Notes: generated from the sequence alone by a model not told the origin. DNA of 64,000 nt from Microvirga arvi (GCF_016892765.1 NZ_JAFEMD010000022.1:1-64000); one strand, 5' to 3'; positions 35,284-44,861 are shown, counted from the stretch's first letter. Made by a program: numbers and translations.

Positions 35284-36051
35284 ATGACACCTGAGTCCCG
35301 ATTCACTGGAAAAACCGTCTTAATCACTGGTGGGGCGTCGGGAATCGGCGGTGCCACCACTCGGGCATTCGCCTCGAGCGGGGCGAGGGTCGCGTTCACC
35401 TATGTGACGAGTGCCGACGAGACCGCTGCCCTGGAAAAGGACTTCAACGGTTCCAGTCGTCAAGTTATGGGCATCAAAGCCGACATGACCGATTCAGCCA
35501 GCGTTGCCGATGCTTTTGCGGGGGTTGAGGAGGCATTCGGGCCTATCGATATTCTCTTTGCCAATGCTGGCGGCCTGCTCAAGCGCAGCCGCTGTGTCGA
35601 GACATCCCTGGATCTCTGGCAGGAGGCGATTGCCATCAATCTTACAAGTACGTTCCTGGCCTGCCAGTCGGCCCTGCGCAGCATGGAGCCACGCAAGTCC
35701 GGAACCATTGTGCTGATGTCCTCCCTTGCGGCTTTCGACGGCGGAGGACCTGGCGCTTCCCATTACGCGGCGACGAAGGGGGCCGTCGCGACTTATGTCC
35801 GAGCGCTGGCGAAAGAGGTCGGTCCCCTGGGAATCCGTGTCAATGGTGTGGCGCCGGGCCTAATCGGTACGCGCTTCCATGACGTGTTCAGCACGCCTGA
35901 GGGACGGAAAGCGACAGTCGAGCGAACTCCTCTCCGTCGTGAGGGTGTTCCTGAAGACGTTGCCGAAGCGGTACTCTACCTTGCCTCGGACAGTGCCTCC
36001 TATTTGTCCGGTGAAATCATCCAGATCAACGGTGGCCTCGGCATGGTCTGA
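35284..36051 (+). CDS. SDR-family oxidoreductase, probable DEH reductase
   Basis: A 255-residue short-chain dehydrogenase: cofactor motif TGGASGIGG at 15-23, FANAGG, the active-site Ser at 146/147 and the Tyr161-Lys165 pair (YAATK). The C-terminal YLSGEIIQINGGLGMV is typical. In alginate degraders an SDR next to the PL15 lyase reduces 4-deoxy-L-erythro-5-hexoseulose uronate (DEH) to 2-keto-3-deoxygluconate, and its position here makes that the best guess. The ATG at 35284 has GGAGGT about 6 bases upstream. It is divergent from the GntR regulator and likely repressed with it. Confidence 0.85.
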   Translation: MTPESRFTGKTVLITGGASGIGGATTRAFASSGARVAFTYVTSADETAALEKDFNGSSRQVMGIKADMTDSASVADAFAGVEEAFGPIDILFANAGGLLKRSRCVETSLDLWQEAIAINLTSTFLACQSALRSMEPRKSGTIVLMSSLAAFDGGGPGASHYAATKGAVATYVRALAKEVGPLGIRVNGVAPGLIGTRFHDVFSTPEGRKATVERTPLRREGVPEDVAEAVLYLASDSASYLSGEIIQINGGLGMV

Positions 36052-36143
36052 ACCGGATACGGCGAGCCTTTCTGCGTTCCGACCACCTCTCGGTGACCCT
36101 AACCTTGCCGGGGTCAGCAGGGCTGAAATATCCTGAGGGGAAC

Positions 36144-37247
36144 TCACCTGCTGACTTGGAACAAAAGTGTCAAATCTCCGCCAAGTCCACTTGAGGCGAC
36201 AGGGCGCTTTGAAGCCAGAACGGCCTCGATTTCAGGTGAGGGGAAGCAGCTCTGATAGATCTCAAGCCAGGCGATGCGGTTTGACGGCACGGTTCCGTCG
36301 CCGGGGTAGGGTTCCTGCTTGGCACCCGTGACCCTCTCAAAGTAAGATGGATCGTCAAGGGAGCTCACCACCCGGTTCACCAGCCGGCGCAGGGCCCCAT
36401 TATGCTCGGTATAAAGATCGATACCTCGGTTGCGCGCCAACTCCGCGGTGGCGACCAGCAGTTCTGTTGCGAGGATGTGGTAGTCACGCGCGCGCTTGCC
36501 GCGGTCGATCTCGAGGGGCAGCGTGCCCTCCAGCGTGATCTGCGCAAGGCCAACGCGCGCGCTGTCGATGCCCCATTCGGTCAGGCGCCTGTCGCCGGTG
36601 GCGATGCCCGCCGCGGTTGCGCTCAGGCCCGCCCAATAGCGATGATTGTTACGCCCCGAGATCTCCCTGTTGTTGTCCATGAAGGTGGCCACTTGCTTGC
36701 CCAGTGTATGCAGCCAAGCTTTGACCCGCTTCTTCGGCTCTTCCTCCAACCCTGAGGCATTCTGGATCTGGAGATAGGCCAGTGCGAAGCCTCCGAGAGT
36801 TTGGCCCAGGTTGAACAGGGCCTGCTTCGACCGCATATCGGTCATCGCGTCTGCCGCAGCCCAGCGCTCTAGCCAAGCAAGTGCGCACTGGGCCGCCGCC
36901 GGATTCCTCGGGGCTGAGCGTACATAGTCGTTGGCTATCTTCACCAAAGCTTTAGCGTACGCGCGCAGGGGCTCCACAGCCTTCAGGTAGGTCTCGTTGG
37001 CATTTTCATCAATCGTCGCACGCGAGGTATCACTCTGCTTGTACTTGCTCTGCGTCTCGAGGGTTATCACGGGCGCCCCGGGCGCTTCGCATTCGTATTT
37101 CGGCTTTGCATGGTCATCGCCTTTTACCGTTGCCGGCACCAGATAGCCTGCCCCCTGCGCATAGCTAGGTGCCGTGAGAAGTGGGGCGAGAAGAACCGCA
37201 ATAAGCGACGTGCTGCGCAGAAGCCGCATATCGGAGCTGAGAGGCAT
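36144..37247 (-). CDS. Exported alginate lyase, PL5 family
   Basis: 367 residues with a signal peptide (MRLLRSTSLIAVLLAPLLTAP region, cleavage near SYAQ at 30). The segment GRNNHRYWAG (Asn201, His202, Tyr204) and KRARDYHILA (Tyr256, His257) correspond to the catalytic NNHSYW and LAYHNY motifs of Pseudomonas AlgL as I recall them. SKYKQSDTSRATID also aligns with that family. It cleaves mannuronate-rich alginate by beta-elimination in the periplasm. It is convergent with the SDR gene and may be transcribed separately. PL5 enzymes usually sit in alginate biosynthesis clusters, but no such genes are present here, so a degradative role feeding the importer is more likely. Confidence 0.87.
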   Translation of the reverse strand: MPLSSDMRLLRSTSLIAVLLAPLLTAPSYAQGAGYLVPATVKGDDHAKPKYECEAPGAPVITLETQSKYKQSDTSRATIDENANETYLKAVEPLRAYAKALVKIANDYVRSAPRNPAAAQCALAWLERWAAADAMTDMRSKQALFNLGQTLGGFALAYLQIQNASGLEEEPKKRVKAWLHTLGKQVATFMDNNREISGRNNHRYWAGLSATAAGIATGDRRLTEWGIDSARVGLAQITLEGTLPLEIDRGKRARDYHILATELLVATAELARNRGIDLYTEHNGALRRLVNRVVSSLDDPSYFERVTGAKQEPYPGDGTVPSNRIAWLEIYQSCFPSPEIEAVLASKRPVASSGLGGDLTLLFQVSR

Positions 37248-37376
37248 ATGAACTGATCCTATTGCAGTTTCGTACTTATCTATGCCTGGGTGTACTTATC
37301 GCCAGGCTCATTGTTCTGACTCCTTTGGGATCGGATGAGGTTAGATCCTCCCAGGTGAACATTTAGGACCGAGACG

Positions 37377-38213
37377 TCAGACCAGCCCGTAAAAGCGCTG
37401 AGCCGTACCGCCGAAAATAGCGGTCTTTTGATCCTCTGTCAGATGGTCAGTGAGTTCCTGCGCCCATTGCCACCATTGAGGATAGGTGCTGCGCAAGGTG
37501 CACACTGGCCAATCGCTTCCGAACATGAGGCGCTCAGGCCCGAATAGGTCGATAAGGGCTTCGGCGACAGGCTGGAGCGTATCCTTTGAAGGCGGCTTCC
37601 TGCACTCGGTGACGAGGCCTGAAAACTTGCAATGCACATGAGGGATGCTCGCCACTTGCGCCAAATCCCTTCGCCAGGGATCCAGGCGCTCGCCAATGGG
37701 CGGCTTTGCGCCATGGTCAATAACAATCTTCAAGTCTGGATGGCGCTCGATCAAACGCAGGAGATTGGGAAGGTGATGAGGAAGAACCAAGGCATCGAAA
37801 CGCAGGCCAAGATCTGTCAGGGCCCGATAGAAAGGAGACAGTTCGGCCTTCAGCATCCAGTGGTCGTCCGGGATATCCTGCAGCATCGGGCGGACGCCGC
37901 GGAGCAGCTTGTTCAAGGCTAAGCGCTCCAGATCGTCTATGGCATGAGGTGAGAGCATATCGATCCAGCCGACCACTCCTTTAACCTGCGGCTCGGCCTC
38001 CGCAACCGACAGGAGAAACCGGGTTTCCTCCAGGGTCGGAGCTGCCTGGACAAGGACCACGTAATCGATGCCGGCCTGTTCCCAGGACGATCGTACGTCG
38101 TTGATCATGAAATCGCGATAGATGGGGGCAAGATCTGGAGTGAGCCAGCCGTAATCGCCTCGCAACAGCTGCCAGACATGCATATGGGAGTCGATACGCG
38201 GGTGTTGGCTCAT
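37377..38213 (-). CDS. Amidohydrolase_2-type sugar lactonase, L-fuconolactonase-like
   Basis: 278 residues starting MSQHPRIDSHMHVWQL, with the metal-binding HMH (His10, His12), KIVIDHGAKPP and FGSDWPVC. These motifs and its size fit the fuconolactonase/rhamnonolactonase group. It is the last gene of the importer operon and lies opposite an aldose dehydrogenase and FucU, so hydrolysis of L-fuconolactone to L-fuconate is the likely reaction in the cytoplasm. The substrate is inferred from neighbours. Confidence 0.85.
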   Translation of the reverse strand: MSQHPRIDSHMHVWQLLRGDYGWLTPDLAPIYRDFMINDVRSSWEQAGIDYVVLVQAAPTLEETRFLLSVAEAEPQVKGVVGWIDMLSPHAIDDLERLALNKLLRGVRPMLQDIPDDHWMLKAELSPFYRALTDLGLRFDALVLPHHLPNLLRLIERHPDLKIVIDHGAKPPIGERLDPWRRDLAQVASIPHVHCKFSGLVTECRKPPSKDTLQPVAEALIDLFGPERLMFGSDWPVCTLRSTYPQWWQWAQELTDHLTEDQKTAIFGGTAQRFYGLV

Positions 38214-38369
38214 TTCTAACTAAAATCAGTTCGGGCGTGAGAACTCCAAACCTGCCGATCTTCAAAGGATTAGCCCGAAGACATGGTGTTAGGAGTCCTG
38301 GTCGCCGATGGCTGCCCATCTTCGACTGAGCACGGGAGAGGGAATGGACCCTCTCCCGGTAGGCCTCGC

Positions 38370-39311
38370 TCAATCATAGAGAACGGTTGCGATCTTTGGA
38401 TCGCTCATGTTCGACTTGTCGTAGTAGAAGAAGCCGGTGTCGATAACCTTATCAAGCTTCTCGCCCTTGAGTGCTTTCACAGCAGCCTCAACCGTCTTGT
38501 AACCAATGCCAACCGGGTTCTGGGTGATTGCACCCGCCATGAGACCTTCCTGGATCGCCTGCTTCTGCTGCTTGCCGGAATCATAGCCGATAATGACGAT
38601 CTTGCGGTTCATCTCACGGGCGCCGTTGACCACGCCAATCGCCGAGCCTTCGTTGGCGCCGAAGATACCCTTGAGCCGGGGATTGGCTTGGAGAATGGAT
38701 TTCGTGATCTCCGTCGACTTCAGGTGATCGCCGGAGCCATACTGAACGCTCACGATGTTGATCTTCGGATATTTCTCCTTGACCCGGTTCAGGAAGCCGT
38801 CGCGACGGTCGATGCCCGTGCGGCTGGTCTGATCGTGAACCACGAGGGCAACGTCGCCTTCGCCGCCGATCAATTCCGCCATCCTGTCCGCGGCCAATGC
38901 CGCAGCTGCCAGGTTGTTCGTGGTGGCCGTGGTCACAGGAATGTCGCTGTCAACGCCGGAGTCAAAGGCCACGACCGGAATCTTGGCGGCCTGCGCCTTT
39001 CGCAGAAGTGGGATAGCCGCTTGGCTGTCGAGCGCCGCAAAGCCGATCGCCTTGGGATTCTTGGCAAGAGCAGCCGAGAGCATGTCGATCTGCTTGTCGA
39101 CCATGGTCTCACTGTCCGGCCCCTCAAATGTTATGCGCACATTATTGTCCTTGGCAGCCTGCTCGGCTCCGGCCTTGACGGCTTGCCAGAACTGATGCTG
39201 GAAACCCTTCGAGACGAGCGGGATATAAATCTCTTGGGCTGCTGAGGGGCCTGCAAATCCGATCACCGCTGTGATGCCGATCGCACTGAGAAGAATGCGT
39301 CTATTCCACAT
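38370..39311 (-). CDS. Sugar ABC transporter binding protein, RbsB type
   Basis: 313 residues with a Sec signal (MWNRRILLSAIGITAVIGFAG) and the periplasmic-binding-4 fold: IPLVSKGFQHQFWQAVKAGA, GFAALDSQAAIPLL, IPVVAFDSGVDSD and IFGANEGSAIGVV. AGGAGG lies 6-7 bases before the ATG. It serves the RbsA/RbsC-type ATPase and permease upstream in the operon. The local enzymes point to L-fucose or a related deoxy-sugar as ligand. Confidence 0.9.
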   Translation of the reverse strand: MWNRRILLSAIGITAVIGFAGPSAAQEIYIPLVSKGFQHQFWQAVKAGAEQAAKDNNVRITFEGPDSETMVDKQIDMLSAALAKNPKAIGFAALDSQAAIPLLRKAQAAKIPVVAFDSGVDSDIPVTTATTNNLAAAALAADRMAELIGGEGDVALVVHDQTSRTGIDRRDGFLNRVKEKYPKINIVSVQYGSGDHLKSTEITKSILQANPRLKGIFGANEGSAIGVVNGAREMNRKIVIIGYDSGKQQKQAIQEGLMAGAITQNPVGIGYKTVEAAVKALKGEKLDKVIDTGFFYYDKSNMSDPKIATVLYD

Positions 39312-39434
39312 TTTTTCCTCCTGATTGTGACTCGTGGTCGACCCCGGCGTGCTTGTGATAATCGTGCGCCGGATTGATAAGGCTTCTATGATTTTGTCTG
39401 CTCCTCCATGATCACGAGAGGTGAGGGGAGATCC

Positions 39435-40439
39435 TTAGCTTCTGCGGCGCAGGATATCCGCATAGACGGCGAGAATGATGATGACTCCGGTCACGACCGT
39501 TTGCCATTCCTGGGCCACCGAGAGGATGCGCAGACCGTTCGTAAGGACGCTGATGATCAACGCGCCGATGATCGTTCCAAGGATCGTGCCGCGCCCGCCG
39601 CTCAGGGAGGTGCCGCCAATGACCACGGCCGCAATGGCGTCGAGTTCATAGCCTTGGCCGAGTGCAGGCTGGGCAGAGTTGAGACGCGAGGCGATGATGA
39701 GACCGGCGATGCCGCAGATCCCACCTGAGACCGTATAGACAATGATCTTCCAGAAGTCGGTATTGACGCCCGAGAGACGCACCGCCTCCTCATTCGATCC
39801 GAGTGCGAACGTGTAGCGGCCAAGAGCGGTCCGTGTGAGAACAAGGCTGGAAGCCACCGCAACGACGAACAGGATCAGAACTCCATTGGGAATGGGCAGG
39901 AAAGGCAAGATCGCTCCGATGAAGGATTCCTGCGAGATCATTGAGAAATTGGGTGTATCGTTAAAATAGATCGGCCGGGTCCCCGAGATCACGAGGGCGA
40001 GGCCCTTCAAGAGCATCATCATGCCAAGTGTGGCGATGAAGGGCGGAATTTTCATCTTGGCGATGAGGGTGCCAGACACCGATCCACACAGCGCCCCTGC
40101 CGCAATGGCCGCGAGGATTCCCACTGGCATGGGCAGGCCCCAATAGGTCAGGAACACGCCTGCAATGACCGCGCAGAACGTCATCAAGGTGCCAACCGAC
40201 AAGTCGATTCCGCCAGTGATGATGACGAATGTCGCAGCGACGGCGAGAACACCGTTCACGGCCGTCGCCTGCAGGATCCCGATGAGATTATCAGCCTGGA
40301 GGAAATTCTCGGAGGCGATGCTGAAGACGGCCATGAGAGCGATCAGGCTGGCGAAAGCAAGAAGCTTCTGCCACGCCCCCTGGCTCAACACAGCGGACCT
40401 GATAACGGTCTGGGTTTCCTTTTCTACGATGGTCGTCAC
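39435..40439 (-). CDS. Sugar ABC transporter permease, RbsC type
   Basis: A 334-residue inner-membrane protein with about ten helices. Family motifs include [15 protein letters not shown] near the start and [18 protein letters not shown] near the end. It overlaps the ATPase stop by 4 bp (ATGA), indicating translational coupling, and the binding protein follows 123 bp later. It forms the sugar channel of this complete importer. Confidence 0.92.
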   Translation of the reverse strand: MTTIVEKETQTVIRSAVLSQGAWQKLLAFASLIALMAVFSIASENFLQADNLIGILQATAVNGVLAVAATFVIITGGIDLSVGTLMTFCAVIAGVFLTYWGLPMPVGILAAIAAGALCGSVSGTLIAKMKIPPFIATLGMMMLLKGLALVISGTRPIYFNDTPNFSMISQESFIGAILPFLPIPNGVLILFVVAVASSLVLTRTALGRYTFALGSNEEAVRLSGVNTDFWKIIVYTVSGGICGIAGLIIASRLNSAQPALGQGYELDAIAAVVIGGTSLSGGRGTILGTIIGALIISVLTNGLRILSVAQEWQTVVTGVIIILAVYADILRRRS

Positions 40440-41980
40440 GAGATGGACCCCTTCGTTGCCGCGTTCACATTATCTGCAGTGATACTATGACGCTGTGTTG
40501 CAAGACGCATGATATCCTCCTGCGTCGTTCCCTCGGAAGGCAGCTCGCCTGTCATCCTTCCTTCGCACATCACGGCGATCCGATGGCTCATGCGCAGGAT
40601 CTCGGGCAGCTCGGACGAGATCATCACGATGGCTCGTCCCTGTTCCGCAAGGGCGTTCAGAAGCTTGTAGATTTCATTTTTCGCCCCGATGTCTATGCCG
40701 CGAGTGGGTTCGTCGAAGAACAGGATCTCGCAGTCCCGCGCAAGCCATTTGGCGATCACGATCTTCTGCTGATTGCCGCCCGACAGAAACCGTACCTCCT
40801 GGGCTTCCGAGGGCGTTTTAATCCGCAATCGCCCGATGTAGGAGCGCGCGGTCTCCCGGATGGCTCGTGCCTTGAGGAACACATTCATGGAAAGGAACTT
40901 GCTCAGACAGGGCATGACGATATTGGCCGCCACATCCATGCCTGTTGCAAGCCCGAAGCGCTTTCGATCCTCGGAGAGATAGCCAATGCCGAGCCGCACG
41001 GCGTCCTGTGGCGAGCGGATCGTCACAGGCTGACCTCTGACGATGATCTCTCCGCTATCGATGGGGTCTGCACCAAAGATCGCTCGCGCGACTTCCGTGC
41101 GGCCGGCACCCATGAGACCTGCGAAACCAAGAATTTCGCCTTTCCGCAGCTTGAAGCTGACATCTTGAATAGTGCTGCTTCGCCGCAGATTGCGGACCTC
41201 AAGCACCACCTCATGACTCGACAGGTCGGGAACGTCCGTTTTGGTCTCGGTCAGGCTGCGGCCAACCATCATCGAGATGATCGTATCGACACTCGTCGAA
41301 GCGGTAGGGACCGTGCCGACATATTCGCCATCGCGCATGACGGTGACGCGGTCGGAGATTTCCTCCAGCTCGTCCATCTTATGGGAGATATAGACGATGC
41401 CGACACCCTCGGCCTTGAGCTGGCGGATGATGCTGAACAGCTCCGCAATCTCGGCACTGTTCAAGGCAGCGGTGGGTTCGTCCATGATCAAGACCTTGGA
41501 CCTGAATGACAGGGCTTTGGCGATCTCGACCATCTGCTGTTTGGCCACCGTCAGTCCGCCAACTTCGGCCTGAGGGTCGAGCCTCAGATGCATGCGCTTA
41601 AAGATTTCGGCGGCAGCCCGGTTCAGTGCCTCCTCATCGAGCAGGAGACCCATGGCCCGCTTGGGCTCGCGACCGATAAAGATGTTCTGGGCGGCAGTGA
41701 GATCATTCATCAGGTTCAGCTCCTGATGAATGATGCTGATGCCTAAGTCCTGGGCCGCACGCGGAGAGGGTATATCGACGGGCGTGCCGTCGATGAGGAT
41801 CTCCCCAGCATCCTTGTGATAGATTCCGGCGAGAACCTTCATCAGGGTCGATTTACCGGCGCCGTTCTCTCCCATCAGGGCGTGGACCTCGCCCGCAAAT
41901 AGCTCGAAACGAGCTTTCTTGAGAGCCTTCACGCCTGGGAACGACTTGTCCAGATCCGTGATCGTGACAAGCGGCTTCAT
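40436..41980 (-). CDS. Sugar ABC transporter ATPase, RbsA/MglA type (tandem NBD)
   Basis: 514 residues with two nucleotide-binding domains. The first has Walker [10 protein letters not shown] and Walker [11 protein letters not shown]. The second has a degenerate A-loop region ([19 protein letters not shown]) and [16 protein letters not shown] plus [10 protein letters not shown]. This doubled layout is normal for the sugar CUT2 importers. It is the first gene of the operon ATPase-permease-binding protein-lactonase and the only importer ATPase gene in the window. The ribosome site is weak (AGAG). Confidence 0.93.
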   Translation of the reverse strand: MKPLVTITDLDKSFPGVKALKKARFELFAGEVHALMGENGAGKSTLMKVLAGIYHKDAGEILIDGTPVDIPSPRAAQDLGISIIHQELNLMNDLTAAQNIFIGREPKRAMGLLLDEEALNRAAAEIFKRMHLRLDPQAEVGGLTVAKQQMVEIAKALSFRSKVLIMDEPTAALNSAEIAELFSIIRQLKAEGVGIVYISHKMDELEEISDRVTVMRDGEYVGTVPTASTSVDTIISMMVGRSLTETKTDVPDLSSHEVVLEVRNLRRSSTIQDVSFKLRKGEILGFAGLMGAGRTEVARAIFGADPIDSGEIIVRGQPVTIRSPQDAVRLGIGYLSEDRKRFGLATGMDVAANIVMPCLSKFLSMNVFLKARAIRETARSYIGRLRIKTPSEAQEVRFLSGGNQQKIVIAKWLARDCEILFFDEPTRGIDIGAKNEIYKLLNALAEQGRAIVMISSELPEILRMSHRIAVMCEGRMTGELPSEGTTQEDIMRLATQRHSITADNVNAATKGSIS

Positions 41981-42491
41981 GAGCGGCTCTCTAGGTGCAA
42001 CACTGCACCAGAAGTATTGGGGAAGCCATCAGCACTCGCCATACTGGGCGTATCCTGACGCAGCCGAGCGAGGGCGCCGAGACACTCAAGATTCCAGGCC
42101 GCTGCGGTCGTGAGCAGGACTTTGTCCTGTACCCGCATCTGTTCCTCCCGGCCGCCGCCCTTTGACGATCCTTTGCTCTCGACACCATTCGTTCGGCGCC
42201 TTCCGGAACCGGATGGAATTGAGCGTCGGAAGCTTTCTTGTTTTGAGGATGATATTCATGAAGCCAAGGGGCAGGCAACTGGAAATATGGGATCAAGAAA
42301 GAGGGTGGATCAGCAACTGTAACTTTATCTCTTAGCCAGACTAGGGTGATTGGAATCTCAAGCGACTCACTGCCGTTGTTGTCAGCGGCTACAGCGCTTG
42401 CCGGCTCGATGGCAGCGCAATAGGCTTGAACCTCTTCCTCGAAGAGGCCCGCGGGACGAAGGATGCCGAGGGACCTGAATGGAGCAATCAG
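41981..42491. promoter_or_regulatory. Divergent intergenic region of the L-fucose locus
   Basis: About 510 bp between the importer operon and the aldose dehydrogenase. Near the importer start is an inverted repeat GGTGCA-ACAC-TGCACC (41994-42009) that would form a small hairpin in the leader RNA close to the ATG. No gene is convincing on either strand, and no regulator gene lies in the locus. Both promoters should lie here, but I cannot place them. Confidence 0.4.
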
Positions 42492-43469
42492 ATGTCCATC
42501 GACCCAATCCAGAAGAGCCGGCTCGGACGCACGAACCTTTCGGTCTCCAAGGTCTGTTTCGGCACCTCCTCTTTAGGAGATATGCCGGGGACCTATGGCT
42601 ACGACGTCAGCGAAGACAGGGCTCGAGAGACCGTGCGAGCCATCTTCTCCGGCCCTGTGAATTTTCTCGATACGTCGCGCATCTATGGTTTCGGCCGCAG
42701 CGAGGAACGAATCGGCGATGTCATCCGTGAACGCGGAGGATTGCCGGAAGGATTTGTGCTTTCGACCAAGCTGGATCGCGACCCGAGGACCAACCGCTTC
42801 GATGCCTCGCAGGCGCGGCGCTCCCTGGAGGAGAGCCTCAAGGCTCTCCGGCTCGACCGCATTGACCTCCTGCATCTTCATGATCCGGAGCACGCCGACT
42901 CGCTCGAAGCCACCATCGGCGCGCACGGAGCCCTTCCGGAATTGTTCAAGATGAAGGAGGAGGGGCTGGTCAAAGCCGTCGGGCTTGCCGCAGGACCTGT
43001 GGAGATCATGATGCCACTTCTGCGTGACTGGGACTTCGACGCAATGATTACGCATAATCGTTTCACCTTAGCCAACCGCAATGCGGAGGCGATGATCAGC
43101 TTCGCACATTCCAAGGGAATTTCCGTTCTCAACGCGGCGCCCTATGCGGGCGGTGTTTTGGCAAAGGGCTCCGATTCATACCGACGCTACGTCTACCAAG
43201 AGGCTTCGGAGGGTCAGCTTGACCCCATTCGCCGAATCGAGGCGATCTGCGCCAAGCACGGTGTTCCACCAGGCGCCGTCGCCCTGCAGTTCTCGATGCG
43301 CGACGAGCGGGTAACATCCACGATCTGCGGAGTCAGCAAGCCCGAACGGGTTGTTCAAACGCTCGAATGGGCACGCTGGTCGATTCCCCAGACAGTCTGG
43401 GATGAACTGGCATCTCTGTCTTACTCAACTGACGACCCGGAGGCGAGCCGCCAATACAATCCAGAATAA
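42492..43469 (+). CDS. Aldo/keto reductase, probable L-fucose (aldose) dehydrogenase
   Basis: 325 residues: the AKR tetrad is visible as Asp60 and Tyr65 (DTSRIYGFG), Lys93 (STKLD) and the His pair in LLHLHDPE (128/130). SRLGRTNLSVSKVCFGTSSLG and SVLNAAPYAGGVLAKG place it near the D-threo-aldose/L-fucose 1-dehydrogenase branch. It would oxidise L-fucose to L-fucono-lactone with NAD(P), feeding the lactonase encoded on the other side. GGAG lies 7 bases before the ATG at 42492. FucU follows 84 bp later. Confidence 0.87.
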   Translation: MSIDPIQKSRLGRTNLSVSKVCFGTSSLGDMPGTYGYDVSEDRARETVRAIFSGPVNFLDTSRIYGFGRSEERIGDVIRERGGLPEGFVLSTKLDRDPRTNRFDASQARRSLEESLKALRLDRIDLLHLHDPEHADSLEATIGAHGALPELFKMKEEGLVKAVGLAAGPVEIMMPLLRDWDFDAMITHNRFTLANRNAEAMISFAHSKGISVLNAAPYAGGVLAKGSDSYRRYVYQEASEGQLDPIRRIEAICAKHGVPPGAVALQFSMRDERVTSTICGVSKPERVVQTLEWARWSIPQTVWDELASLSYSTDDPEASRQYNPE

Positions 43470-43553
43470 GCCGTCGGTGCGGGTTCTTTGCAGCTTTCTT
43501 GTGCAGCGCCATGTATGGACCCAGACCCTTCAATCAGTCAGGGATTGTCAGCC

Positions 43554-44006
43554 ATGCTGAAAAACATTGATCCTCTCCTATCTCCAGATCTGCTGATGGT
43601 GTTACGCTCAATGGGACATGGCGATGAAATCGCTGTCGTCGACGGCAATTTTCCGGCAGCTGCCATGGCTCGGCGCCTCGTCAGACTCGATGGGCTGCCG
43701 GTAACAGCCGTGACCAATGCAATTCTATCAGTCATGCCTCTCGACGACTTCGTGCCGGAGGCGGCATGGCGCATGGAAGTCGTGGGTGACCCTCAAGCGG
43801 AGCAACCGATCTTCGATGAGTTCCGTGCAATCATTGCGCTTCATGAGGGATCGGCCTTTCACCTTGCGGCTCTTGAGCGTTTTGCCTTCTACGAGCAGGC
43901 CAAGGCTGCATATGCCATCGTTTCAACAGGAGAGACCAGACTTTATGGAAACGTAATTTTGAAGAAAGGTGTTGTTCGCAGTGCATCCCGTCCATCAGGA
44001 GAATGA
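43554..44006 (+). CDS. fucU: L-fucose mutarotase
   Basis: 150 residues of the RbsD/FucU family: MLKNIDPLLSPDLLMVLRSM, then GHGDEIAVVDGNFPA with His22, Asp24 and Asp30, and near the end RFAFYEQAKAAYAIVSTGET and YGNVILKKGVV. These align closely with E. coli FucU as I recall it. The enzyme interconverts alpha and beta anomers of L-fucose in the cytoplasm, helping the pyranose dehydrogenase. Its presence is the best single piece of evidence that this locus handles L-fucose. The start at 43554 fits the family N-terminus. Confidence 0.9.
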   Translation: MLKNIDPLLSPDLLMVLRSMGHGDEIAVVDGNFPAAAMARRLVRLDGLPVTAVTNAILSVMPLDDFVPEAAWRMEVVGDPQAEQPIFDEFRAIIALHEGSAFHLAALERFAFYEQAKAAYAIVSTGETRLYGNVILKKGVVRSASRPSGE

Positions 44007-44406
44007 CGAAGGTCTCTCCTGGGTTCTTCGCGTTCTGCATCCTATGAAGTGACATAGGTTTCCTATCGCATTGGGATAAACGAGCGCTTTAGATAGCCGG
44101 TTCCTTTATTCAGGCACGTAGCGTGGACAGGTCGTTTTGTTTGTCTATGCAAAGGAAGGATCGATATCTAGCCGATCCGGGCGGCAGTCGATTTGGCAGA
44201 CGGTCACTCGCATGTCTCAGACCTCTCTCTACACGGTTGCTGTAAGCCTGGCACTATCCTAAGACAACGAAAAGTGTCTGCTTTTTTACAAAGCTTACAT
44301 ATGTGGCTCAAGCATTGCGGCGGGAAATGCGCGGGTATTGTAAAGCTGGTTAAAGTAATTTAACAGAAGTTCTGCACCTTCAAAGCGGATCTGGGCATCG
44401 AAATAC
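44007..44406. other. Intergenic region, no gene seen
   Basis: About 400 bp between fucU and the second Lrp gene. It is AT-rich from 44270 onward (including a run of six T at 44282-44287 and TTAAAGTAATTTAAC near 44350), suitable for an Lrp promoter or binding site. No open frame shows protein character. Confidence 0.3.
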
Positions 44407-44835
44407 ATGGACGAGAAGAATCTTCAGATCCTGCATCTTCTCCAGCAGAATGCCCGGCTTCCGCTTAAAACCCTAGCCGGCAAAGTCGGACTGGCGCGCA
44501 GCTCCGTTCGTGAGCGGATCGCCCGCATGGAAGCGGAAGGCATCATTCTCGGTTATAGGGCCGATGTCCGGCAGGACCATCGGGGAGGAGAGGTCGTTCG
44601 GGCCCTGCTGATGATCCGGCTTGGACGAACGCCGGCCCGCGAGACCGTCTCCCGCATCACGGCTCTTCCAGCCGTCCGCAGATGCCTCTCCGTCAGTGGA
44701 GACTTGGATCTGGTGGTCGAGATTGAAGCAGGTGCCATGTCAGGTCTCAATGCTGCTCGAGACGAGATCGCCCTCATCCCGGAGGTCGCGGATGTCACGA
44801 CGGCGATTATCCTGAAGGATGAGAAACCAGCCTGA
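44407..44835 (+). CDS. Lrp/AsnC-family transcriptional regulator
   Basis: 142 residues: the helix-turn-helix ILHLLQQNARLPLKTLAGKV and LARSSVRERIARMEAEGIIL, followed by a RAM domain (VRRCLSVSGDLDLVVEIEAG). It lies 115 bp upstream of, and in the same direction as, a triple-fusion aminotransferase. A 27-bp perfect palindrome between them is its likely target. This is the second Lrp gene next to a class III aminotransferase in the window. Confidence 0.92.
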   Translation: MDEKNLQILHLLQQNARLPLKTLAGKVGLARSSVRERIARMEAEGIILGYRADVRQDHRGGEVVRALLMIRLGRTPARETVSRITALPAVRRCLSVSGDLDLVVEIEAGAMSGLNAARDEIALIPEVADVTTAIILKDEKPA

Positions 44836-44861
44836 GCGGTGAACATCGACGCCTGAGCCGC

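Noticed and set aside
36113..36155. Inverted repeat GTCAGCAGG/CCTGCTGAC as terminator between SDR and PL5 genes
   Set aside because: The 25-base loop and lack of a T-run make it a poor terminator, and it overlaps the PL5 stop codon.
42110..42322. 70-codon frame in the L-fucose divergent region
   Set aside because: No ribosome site and no protein-like pattern; the region is better read as regulatory.
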